Part shown: one piece after another, positions 1 through 7,560 of the stretch
How the letters are laid out: every line of letters begins with the position of its first letter
Position numbering within the stretch: the stretch's first letter is position 1
Source: an uncultured Bacteroidota bacterium
GTDB lineage: Bacteria; Bacteroidota; Bacteroidia; Chitinophagales; Chitinophagaceae
Length of the DNA stretch: 17,363 nt
Direction of reading: 5' to 3'
NCBI GenBank assembly: GCA_946479055.1
Contig: CAMLEX010000010.1
Span: forward strand, 1-17,363
Program-made: the position numbers and the translations under genes
The notes under the pieces: generated by a model
What the model saw: only the letters and a program-made list of their open reading frames with translations
Database searches by the model: none
Told to the model about the DNA's origin: nothing

Positions 1-1724
1 CCGGTTATGGTCAAAAACCTACCCGCCTAGCCATCAGTCTACCTACACAGTTGGGTTTTTCCAAGCCGGAACTTTTCATTGATGAAGATTACGGCTACCT
101 GGAAGTCTACAGCAACAATCCCGAAGTAAAGTGGGAGAAAAAATTGTGGGATGTGCAACAGGATCGCTTTGTGGAAAAACAAAACGACCATCCCCGCAAA
201 TGGGGACAGCACCTTGTAATTATTGATATATCGGCAGGACTAAAAGAGGATGATTATATCCAATTGAATTGGGGCGACCTGGGAAGGGGCTACGGAAAAG
301 GAACGCAGGCTACTGTACTATGCCATAAGGAAGATTATTTACAATTTATATGGGTAAGGTATTTCGAGGATCAAGCTAAGGGAGTTCCGGATATGGAAAG
401 AGATATAACTATCTCCAACTTTCATCACCGGCCCGTTCCCGATGCTGAAACAAAAATTCCCATACGCATATTGTCAAAGCCTTTGTACAGGTGGCGCCTG
501 TTAAGAAAAACCACAGGCGCCATGCTTGTACCCATTGATATCTATGGTAATGTTACCCCTGTCCAAGCATTCAAGAAAGAAATAGATTGTAAGGAAACTT
601 TTCATAACAAAAAAAACGGAGTTTACCAGTATAGCAATTGCAATGTGGTAATTCAAAGTAAAAAGCATCCGCTGACAAGGGCGGCAGGTGTGGTCAATGT
701 ATTCGAAGGGCACAATATTTACTTTGGAGATATGCATAACCATTCGGCCTATTCTAATGACTGCATTGAAGAATCAAGGAGTGAGATGAAGCCTTACGAT
801 ATGCAGGTCTTTGCAAAAGAAAGAGCTGGTCTTGATTTTTATGCTACCAGTGAGCACCATCAGCCCTGGGATTCTCCCCGCGACCAGATAATGAAATATG
901 TTTGGGATGAAACGATTGAAGCAATAATAAAAAATGATAAGCCCGGTGAGTTTTTAGTATTTCCGGGATTTGAGTTTCGCTGTGACAGGGGTGATACTGT
1001 TTTATTCTTTAATTATTTACCGGAGTATAAAGAAATCAGCAGGCCTGAATGGACGGATATAAGAAAAGTATGGGATGGATTGAAAGGGAAAGATTATATC
1101 AGCCATCCTCATTTTCACAATCCCGGAAAGTTGCGTGAAAATGAATGGTGGGTTTGTCCTCATGAAAATGTAGAGCCTATCATTGAAATATTTTCCTGTC
1201 ACCGCAGTTTTGAACGCTTTGATGTTTTTGAACAAGGACGTTCTTTGGTAAAGCATCACCGAAAAGACAGGAACGGAGAATTTTTTTTGAAGAATAATAT
1301 CAAATATGGTTTTGTAGCTAACTCTGATTCACATTATGGTCATCCGGGCATGCAGGGATTAGCCGCGGTATATTCAAAATCTTTGGATAAACAATCTATT
1401 CTTGAAGCCTACCGAAGAAGACATGTATATGGGCTTTCGGGTGATCGCATCCGGCTGTTGTTTACCGGCAATGGAAAATTGATGGGTTCGGAAATAACAA
1501 ATACACCTGTGAAAGAATTTTTGATTGATGTGGTGGCTGAAAACAAACTCAAAAAAATTGAATTATTTAAAAACGGCGAATTGTTTCAACGGTTTGTGCC
1601 GGATGGTGATTTGATCTTTAAAAAGGAATTTAAAATTGAAGACCCACAGCCTTCCAACTGGTATGTAAGAGCTACACAGGAAAATAATCAAATGGCATGG
1701 TCAAGTGCAGTATGGTACGAATAA
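1..1724 (+). CDS. PHP-fold metallohydrolase (DUF3604/CehA-McbA type), 5' truncated by window edge
   Basis: The frame is open from the first bases of the window with no stop, so the true start lies upstream. A TTG at 51 is the first possible start inside the window but is unlikely to be real; residues below are counted from it (557 aa to the TAA). An N-terminal part of about 200 residues with no motif I recognise is followed by a PHP (polymerase and histidinol phosphatase) metal-binding domain at about residues 222-470. Likely ligands are H229 and H231 (DMHNHS), H269/H270 (SEHH), E in GFEF, H352/H354/H356 (HPHFH) and D426/H428 (SDSH). A small beta-rich C-terminal domain follows. PHP proteins hydrolyse phosphoesters or, in the CehA/McbA branch, other esters through a two- or three-metal centre; the substrate here is unknown. 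It lies 22 bp before the SDR gene, so it is probably cotranscribed. Cellular location cannot be judged without the N-terminus. Confidence 0.8.
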   Translation, partial: GYGQKPTRLAISLPTQLGFSKPELFIDEDYGYLEVYSNNPEVKWEKKLWDVQQDRFVEKQNDHPRKWGQHLVIIDISAGLKEDDYIQLNWGDLGRGYGKGTQATVLCHKEDYLQFIWVRYFEDQAKGVPDMERDITISNFHHRPVPDAETKIPIRILSKPLYRWRLLRKTTGAMLVPIDIYGNVTPVQAFKKEIDCKETFHNKKNGVYQYSNCNVVIQSKKHPLTRAAGVVNVFEGHNIYFGDMHNHSAYSNDCIEESRSEMKPYDMQVFAKERAGLDFYATSEHHQPWDSPRDQIMKYVWDETIEAIIKNDKPGEFLVFPGFEFRCDRGDTVLFFNYLPEYKEISRPEWTDIRKVWDGLKGKDYISHPHFHNPGKLRENEWWVCPHENVEPIIEIFSCHRSFERFDVFEQGRSLVKHHRKDRNGEFFLKNNIKYGFVANSDSHYGHPGMQGLAAVYSKSLDKQSILEAYRRRHVYGLSGDRIRLLFTGNGKLMGSEITNTPVKEFLIDVVAENKLKKIELFKNGELFQRFVPDGDLIFKKEFKIEDPQPSNWYVRATQENNQMAWSSAVWYE

Positions 1725-1746
1725 TATTTTTAAGAGAATGTATAAT

Positions 1747-2520
1747 ATGAATATTACAGGACGCATAGCGGTTATTACCGGGGCCGGAAGTGGTATTGGG
1801 AAAAGTATTGCCATCACTTTCGCCGATGCAGGGGCAAAGGTTGTCATACTGGACAAGAATGCAGAGGCTGGTAAATCAGTAACCAATGAAATCAATAGCA
1901 ATAATGGAAGTGCCGAAAGCTACTGTTGTGATATGGCTGATTGGGAACAGGTGAAGCAGACCATGACCGAAATACATAAAGAACACCACTCCATTGATAT
2001 ATTAGTCAACAATGCAGGAATTTCTCATATTGGAACACTGAATACAACTTCATCCGAAGATTTTCAAAGATTGTTCGATATAAACGTCAAGGGAGTATTT
2101 CATGGAATGAAAGCTGTAGTTCCTTATATGGTTGCTGCTAATAAAGGGGTAATACTGAACATGGCATCGGTAGCCGCATCTGTGGCATTGGCAGACAGGT
2201 TTGCCTATTCCATGACCAAAGCTGCAGTGTTGAACATGACGTTAACAACTGCTAAAGATTACCTGGAGCATAATATCAGGTGTGTTTCTGTATCTCCTGG
2301 CCGGGTGCATACTCCTTTTGTTGATGACTATCTCGCAAAAAATTATCCGGGCAATGAGACAGAGATGTTTGAAAAGCTATCGAAAACTCAGCCTATTGGC
2401 AGAATGGGAAAGCCTGAGGAGATCGCCAACCTTGTTCTTTTTTTATGTTCAGATAAAGCCGCCTTTATAACCGGAACAGACTATCCTGTCGATGGAGGTT
2501 TTATTAAACTTAATACATAG
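1747..2520 (+). CDS. Short-chain dehydrogenase/reductase (classical SDR), probable sugar or keto-deoxy-acid dehydrogenase
   Basis: This is a 257-residue classical SDR, the usual family length. The Rossmann motif TGAGSGIG is at residues 11-18, NNAG at 88-91, and the catalytic triad reads S141, Y154 and K158 (YSMTK). The PG-x-x-x-TP segment and a C-terminal VDGG are also present. The start at 1747 gives the normal short lead (MNITGR) before the first strand and matches the layout of the second SDR at 10232. An ATG at 1738 or a GTG at 1705, which would overlap the upstream gene, are alternatives. SDRs oxidise hydroxyl groups with NAD(P)+. With a lactonase, a sugar-acid dehydratase and mutarotases in the same locus, the likely job is aldose C1 oxidation or oxidation of a 2-keto-3-deoxy acid. 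Which step belongs to which SDR is not decidable here, although its C-terminus (YPVDGGFIKLN) resembles what I recall of keto-deoxy-fuconate-type enzymes. No signal peptide, so cytoplasmic. Confidence 0.88.
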   Translation: MNITGRIAVITGAGSGIGKSIAITFADAGAKVVILDKNAEAGKSVTNEINSNNGSAESYCCDMADWEQVKQTMTEIHKEHHSIDILVNNAGISHIGTLNTTSSEDFQRLFDINVKGVFHGMKAVVPYMVAANKGVILNMASVAASVALADRFAYSMTKAAVLNMTLTTAKDYLEHNIRCVSVSPGRVHTPFVDDYLAKNYPGNETEMFEKLSKTQPIGRMGKPEEIANLVLFLCSDKAAFITGTDYPVDGGFIKLNT

Positions 2521-2579
2521 CAGTATAAACGAATTTGGAGAAAATTTTTCAGGATCTATTTTAAATGTGAATTGTAAAC

Positions 2580-4919
2580 ATGAACAACATCAAACTATTT
2601 TTTAAACATTTTTCATTTCTTGTAATTGCCTTAGTGGGTTATTCCTGTAATGAAAATGAAAACAAGAAGGAGAATAATGTAGCAAAGATTGAGCTTGAAT
2701 CTAAAGCCGACCTGGATAAATTTCAGAACCAGTTCTATTTAGGCTCACATTTATGCCGTGAACCCATGCCCCCAATGGATGAACTAAAAAAGGACATGGA
2801 AACACTAAAAAAAAATGGATTTAACCTGATAAAACTTCAGGAACAGTGGGCTGTTAATGAACCCGAAGAAGGTAAGTATGATTTTTCCAAATATGAAGAG
2901 CTCATAGCTTATGCAAAAAAACTAGGTATGTATGTGTACCTGGGATTAACCATGGAGCAGGCACCTGCATGGCTTTATAAAAAATATCCAGAGTGCAGGA
3001 TGGTTGGTATTGATGGCGTACCGATTGTTTATGAAGCTGAGGCCCCCATGCCGGCAGATGGTAAACCCGGGCCTTGCTTTGACCACCCGGGTGCAAAGGC
3101 AGCTCAAAAAAAGTTTATACAAACATTGGTGCAAACACTCGGCAAATATGACAATGTATTGGTGTGGAATACCTGGCAGGAAGTAGGGTACTGGCCCGAA
3201 AGAATGGTAGGACAGAAAGTGTGTTATTGCGAAAACACAATGAATGCTTTCCGTAGCTGGCTTAAAGAAAAATACAGTTCACTTGAAAATCTGAATAAAC
3301 AATGGAATACCAATTATGCCAAATGGGAATATATAAGCCCCAGCCGGAATTATAAGCAACGTATTGGCATACCTCAGAATGTCAATTGGGATTATTTCAT
3401 GGATAATATAAAAATTTCCAATACGCTAAAAGAAAGAGCAGCCGCTATCCGCGAAGCAGATGAATTGAACCGGCCCGTGTTTTGTCATTTAGGGGAATGG
3501 AATTATGGATCAGGAAAGGATTGGACCTATGCACGTTCACAGGATTTTTTAGGCTCCTCCTCATATCCTGCATCCAATTGGGGTGAATTCAATGAATGGG
3601 ATGACGCCAATATAAAAAACGCAAATAAACTAAACAAGTATGAAGCACAATTGGATGAGGTCTGGCGTATGCTTGCACTTAGGTTTGATTACCTGCGATC
3701 CTGTAACGTGCAGGGTCACCCGGTTTGGGCAGCAGAGTTTCAGGGTGGGCCCGCATCTACAGGATTTCATAAAGGCAGGATCCCGTCTGCGGACGATATG
3801 AGACGATGGATGTTCACGGCGATTGGATCGGGGGTGAATACAATTTCATTTTGGGTAACCCGTGCGGAAATTATGGCTGCAGAGACCAATGGGTTTAGTT
3901 TGCTTGACAGCGAAGGTGATAGTACCGAACGTTTAAGTGAAGCTTCACGGATTGGAAAAGCATTGATCAAACATGCAGATATTTTCGGTAAGCCCTCCTG
4001 GGCCGGATCTAAGGTTGCCATTTTCGTAAATGAAGATAATTTTCAGTTTTGCGTCAACATGCCGAGGGCTGTTGAGAATCTTGAATTTTCAACAAGAGGC
4101 TGGCACCGGCTGCTTTGGGATGCAGGTATCCCGGTTGATTTTATTGAGGCTTCCGCATTAAATGAGATTGACCTTAACCAATACAATGCGATCATCATGC
4201 CTTTCCCTGTTTCTATTTCTGACAGCATTGCAAACAAACTCTCAGGTTACGTAGCCAAAGGTGGTAATCTTATCAGTGAAGCAGGAGTGGCACGGTTTAA
4301 TGAAAACGCATATAGCAACAGAGGCGAAATATCCAAAGCGGCAAGCGAGTTGTTTGGAGTAAAACAAACTGGTTTTACACTGGTTCGTGAACCAGGCAAT
4401 GAAAAAAGGTGGTCACCCTATGACAGAACATGGGGAGAATTTTTAGAGGCGACAATGCTGACCGGGAAAAATGAATTGGAAGGCTTAAAGACGCCGGCTA
4501 ATCTGTATGTTCAAACGTACAATACTACTGACAGTAAACCTTGTTTATATCATAATGAAAAAATAGCTGGTACAGTAAGAAATTATGGAAAGGGAAAGGC
4601 ATGGTTGTTCGGTACTTATATTGGTCATAATGGTACAGCCTACCGAAACGAAAATACTCCGGAGTTTGTGAAATCACTGATGAAAAAATGCAATGTTTTA
4701 ACGACACATGAAGGAAAGCTGCTGGTAAGAAAAAGAATAATTAAGGGCAAGGAAGCCTGGATAATTACCAATCCGACAGGCCAAAAAGTTACAGAACAAA
4801 TAAACTCAGTGGAATGGAAAAATGCGACAACCCTGTTTGAGGAACCAATTGAAATAAAGAACAATACCATTATAGTTTCACTGGAAAGCCTTGATGTGGC
4901 GATTATATTGTTTCATTAG
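2580..4919 (+). CDS. GH42-like beta-galactosidase, lipoprotein
   Basis: The 779-residue protein starts with a lipoprotein signal peptide (hydrophobic stretch, then GYSC with lipid Cys at 23) and an Asn/Glu-rich tether, so it should be on a membrane facing the periplasm or cell surface. A clan GH-A TIM barrel covers roughly residues 50-470. The acid/base is E201 in WNTWQEVGYW and the nucleophile is E386 in WAAEFQGG. A CYCE segment followed by FRSWLKEKY and an LNKQWNT segment is characteristic of GH42. From about residue 478 the fold matches the GH42 middle (trimerisation) domain, with YNAIIMPFPV and GYVAKGGNL, and a short beta domain ends the protein. GH42 enzymes release beta-galactose or alpha-L-arabinopyranose. 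The residue before the acid/base is Gln rather than the usual Asn, and overall similarity looks modest, so specificity could differ. It starts 59 bp after the SDR. Confidence 0.8.
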   Translation: MNNIKLFFKHFSFLVIALVGYSCNENENKKENNVAKIELESKADLDKFQNQFYLGSHLCREPMPPMDELKKDMETLKKNGFNLIKLQEQWAVNEPEEGKYDFSKYEELIAYAKKLGMYVYLGLTMEQAPAWLYKKYPECRMVGIDGVPIVYEAEAPMPADGKPGPCFDHPGAKAAQKKFIQTLVQTLGKYDNVLVWNTWQEVGYWPERMVGQKVCYCENTMNAFRSWLKEKYSSLENLNKQWNTNYAKWEYISPSRNYKQRIGIPQNVNWDYFMDNIKISNTLKERAAAIREADELNRPVFCHLGEWNYGSGKDWTYARSQDFLGSSSYPASNWGEFNEWDDANIKNANKLNKYEAQLDEVWRMLALRFDYLRSCNVQGHPVWAAEFQGGPASTGFHKGRIPSADDMRRWMFTAIGSGVNTISFWVTRAEIMAAETNGFSLLDSEGDSTERLSEASRIGKALIKHADIFGKPSWAGSKVAIFVNEDNFQFCVNMPRAVENLEFSTRGWHRLLWDAGIPVDFIEASALNEIDLNQYNAIIMPFPVSISDSIANKLSGYVAKGGNLISEAGVARFNENAYSNRGEISKAASELFGVKQTGFTLVREPGNEKRWSPYDRTWGEFLEATMLTGKNELEGLKTPANLYVQTYNTTDSKPCLYHNEKIAGTVRNYGKGKAWLFGTYIGHNGTAYRNENTPEFVKSLMKKCNVLTTHEGKLLVRKRIIKGKEAWIITNPTGQKVTEQINSVEWKNATTLFEEPIEIKNNTIIVSLESLDVAIILFH

Positions 4920-4957
4920 CATGAATCGTAATTTTTATTCGTGTTTCGGTTAATACA

Positions 4958-4987
4958 GTATTACATTTTGGTAATACCTCATTTTTT
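4958..4987 (+). terminator. AT-rich hairpin plus T-run in the 237-bp spacer (possible terminator or attenuator)
   Basis: GTATTAC (4958-4964) and GTAATAC (4971-4977) are perfect inverted repeats around a 6-nt loop. A six-T run follows at 4982-4987. The stem has only two G-C pairs, so it would be a weak intrinsic terminator. A third arm, GGTTAATAC (4948-4956), can pair with the first arm instead. It sits 38 bp after the GH42 stop. The rest of the spacer to 5180 shows no promoter I can support. Confidence 0.3.
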
Positions 4988-5180
4988 CGCCAATGAGCAA
5001 AAGAGGAGATTGCAGGTGTTATTACATGAGCTACAGAGCGAATATATAAGGGATGTTCAAATGACAATAAAATATAGAACAATGGTTACAGGTTGGCCCA
5101 ACATCCATATATAAACCCTGGAGCATGTATAATCCTGCATTATTTAAAATTAAGATTTGATGTATCTAACAATTGTAAAA

Positions 5181-7535
5181 ATGAAAACTAAAAATTTGAA
5201 AAAGTTTGTTTCTGTAGTATACGGTTTACCGCTTGGACTGTTGCTTTTTTTTAGCCTGGAGAGTTGTTCCCAATCATCAGTCTTGCCCATCATTTTAAAA
5301 GGAAAAAACTATGATATAGCACTCGAGCCGGCGTCGTTTTCTGTTGTGATGAAAACTAAAAATGGTCATGGTGCTTATGCCTCCAAAACTCAGGAAAAGT
5401 CTGCAGTAACTAACCTGCAGGTAAAAGATAATGGTGCCAGTTGGGAGTTTCCCGATAAAAATATCCGTGTAACATTGGAATTGAAAGATGAATACCTGGA
5501 CGTTGACATCTATTCAGACAAAGTAAACAGTTTTACATGGCCAACTATTTCTGATGATCCGGTTTCTTACATGTTGCCATGGCACCAGGGTAAGTATATC
5601 CCCGCCCGTGATCCGAAGTGGATTGAGTTTTGTAATTACGCCGGAGATATGACAGGTGCGGTGGACTTGTCCATGCAATTTATGGGGGTTAATTACAAGG
5701 ATTTTGCATTAGTGTTTATTATAAAAAATATGTTTAATAATGAACTTCAATTAAAAGGGTCCGGTTCCCTGGGTTTGAACTTCACTCATGAATTTCCAGC
5801 GACCGTAAAGGAAAAAAAATACGGTTTCCGGATATACATAACAAAGAACGACCCTGTAACTATCGCTAAAACATATAAAGATTATATGGTGGAGAATGGC
5901 AGCTTTTTAACGTTAGAACAAAAGGCTGAAAAAAATCCTAATATCAGGAAGCTTTATGGCGCTCCTTTTATTTACCTATGGGGCAATGAATTTGTTGTAA
6001 AAGAAAATGTGAAAAACTGGAATGAATTCGTAAAGTTCTTTGCGGCCTCTATTAATAGTTCAAAGCCGAATGTTTCAAATCGAATACTGCAATTAAATAA
6101 AAATAGCGAAGCCTATAACGAACTGAATAAAATATGTAAGGAATATAAAAACACCGAAGCTGTTAGCAAATACACGAAGAACCTTTTCACAGCAGCTTTG
6201 AACCTTGCTATGGAATCGAGGGATTTTTATGATGCGGGTTTGTGGAATGAAACAGCGATGGATCCTGCAATCAAAGCGTACATAAGAAAAGGAGTAGCCA
6301 CCCTGACCCAAATGGAACTGTATGACCTGAACAAAAATCTCTTTTATTTGGCCTATAAAAATTATGTTGAGCCTGTTTCAGAATGGGGCAATGGCACTTC
6401 ATCGTTTGTATTGAATAAATTACAGGAGATGGGCATTAAAAAAGCATGGTTGGGTCTTGAATCTTTTCAGCCGGCCTATATGCACCCCGAATTTCTTGAG
6501 TTGGCCAACGATAAAGGTTACCTGATGGGCACTTATGATTCTTATCATAGCATCCATGCGCCTGGAAAAGAACAATGGGAAACAGCAAAATTTACAGATA
6601 CTACGTTGTTTTATACTTCGGCAATCATTAATAAAGATGGCAGCGTTAATAAAGGTTTCCAGGGCGTCGGAAGAAAACTAAATCCAACGCTGTCATTACC
6701 ATCGGTAAAAGAAAGGATAGATAATCTTTTGGACAATGGGTTTAAATTCAATTCATGGTTCATTGATTGCGATGCCACAGGTGAAATATTTGACGATTAT
6801 GCCAAAAGCCGTATGACAACTCAATCTCAGGATGTAGAGGCAAGATTGCAACGTATGGAATGGATCAGAGATGCAAAACAAATGGTTATCGGGTCAGAGG
6901 GAGGAAATGATTTTGCGGCAACAACCATCGCTTTTGCTCACGCCTTGTGTTCACCGGGGTTTCATTGGAGCGATCTTGACTGGAGGACAAATAAAGAATC
7001 CAAATATTATTTCGGCCCCTATTTTTCTCCTGACGGAGGAGTGCCCATTCATATGACTAAGCAGGTTCCTATTAAAGAGATATATCATTATGTTTATTAT
7101 GATTGCAGATTTAACCTGCCATTATTTCAACTGGTGTATAACAACTCGGTTATTGTTTCTCATCATTGGGGACATGGCTCTCTTAAAATGATTGATGAGG
7201 TCAGGAATAATAAATTAAGAGAAATTCTCTACAATTTTCCTCCCTTATATAATTTGGATAGAAATGAAATTACAAGACATGAAAAAACAATTGCCAGCCA
7301 TCTGAAAGTTTTTGCTAAAACGCATGCAAAAGCAATAAGATCAGCAATGACTGATTTCGGATACCTGACCAAGGACAAACTCGTCCAGAGAACACGTTTT
7401 GGAAATATATTGGACATCATCGCGAATTTCAGTGATAAAGCCTATAAGCACGAGTCGGATATGATTCCCGCCATGTCACTATTAATTATTTACAAGGACG
7501 AGAATAAAAAAGAAATTTATACACCGGTTCAATAG
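5181..7535 (+). CDS. GH129/GH101-like putative glycoside hydrolase, lipoprotein
   Basis: This start gives 784 residues with a clear lipoprotein signal peptide: KNLKK, a hydrophobic run, then LESC with Cys 29. The in-frame ATG at 5160 and TTG at 5157 only add residues in front of it. Overall layout: an N-terminal beta-rich domain (about 35-240), then a long barrel-like region. The segment WFIDCDATGE (Asp 529 and 531) followed by IGSEGG (Glu 573) resembles the Asp nucleophile and Glu acid/base pair of the GH101-related group, in which GH129 is an alpha-N-acetylgalactosaminidase family. The spacing of 42-44 residues agrees with what I recall for GH129. A HWSDLDW segment and a late HHWGHG are further conserved-looking sites. 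The family call is from memory of motifs, not a search. It could equally be an uncharacterised GH clan member. It lies between GH42 and GH116 genes, 25 bp before the latter, and probably acts on the same glycan. Confidence 0.5.
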   Translation: MKTKNLKKFVSVVYGLPLGLLLFFSLESCSQSSVLPIILKGKNYDIALEPASFSVVMKTKNGHGAYASKTQEKSAVTNLQVKDNGASWEFPDKNIRVTLELKDEYLDVDIYSDKVNSFTWPTISDDPVSYMLPWHQGKYIPARDPKWIEFCNYAGDMTGAVDLSMQFMGVNYKDFALVFIIKNMFNNELQLKGSGSLGLNFTHEFPATVKEKKYGFRIYITKNDPVTIAKTYKDYMVENGSFLTLEQKAEKNPNIRKLYGAPFIYLWGNEFVVKENVKNWNEFVKFFAASINSSKPNVSNRILQLNKNSEAYNELNKICKEYKNTEAVSKYTKNLFTAALNLAMESRDFYDAGLWNETAMDPAIKAYIRKGVATLTQMELYDLNKNLFYLAYKNYVEPVSEWGNGTSSFVLNKLQEMGIKKAWLGLESFQPAYMHPEFLELANDKGYLMGTYDSYHSIHAPGKEQWETAKFTDTTLFYTSAIINKDGSVNKGFQGVGRKLNPTLSLPSVKERIDNLLDNGFKFNSWFIDCDATGEIFDDYAKSRMTTQSQDVEARLQRMEWIRDAKQMVIGSEGGNDFAATTIAFAHALCSPGFHWSDLDWRTNKESKYYFGPYFSPDGGVPIHMTKQVPIKEIYHYVYYDCRFNLPLFQLVYNNSVIVSHHWGHGSLKMIDEVRNNKLREILYNFPPLYNLDRNEITRHEKTIASHLKVFAKTHAKAIRSAMTDFGYLTKDKLVQRTRFGNILDIIANFSDKAYKHESDMIPAMSLLIIYKDENKKEIYTPVQ

Positions 7536-7546
7536 CATATAAATAC

Positions 7547-7552
7547 AGGAGA
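7547..7552 (+). promoter_or_regulatory. Strong Shine-Dalgarno-like site for the GH116 gene
   Basis: AGGAGA lies 8 nt before the ATG at 7561. It supports 7561 over the internal ATG at 7591, which would begin the signal peptide directly at MKSAVF. Such a strong site is unusual here: most neighbouring genes have A/T-rich leaders without one. Confidence 0.4.
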
Positions 7553-7560
7553 CGTCATTA

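Noticed and set aside
1705..1746. Extended SDR start at GTG 1705
   Set aside because: It overlaps the PHP gene and adds 14 residues before the normal SDR start without family support; 1747 fits better.
2534..2564. Bacteroidota-type promoter before the GH42 gene: TTTG (2534-2537), 19-nt gap, TATTTTAA (2557-2564)
   Set aside because: The -7 element matches TA-N-N-TTTG only in part, and the start codon would follow the transcription start by about 10 nt, so it is too weak to annotate.
4993..5049. 18-codon ATG frame (MSKRGDCRCYY...) in the spacer after the GH42 gene
   Set aside because: Very short, no ribosome-binding site before it, and it overlaps the alternative frame at 5016; chance is the simplest explanation.
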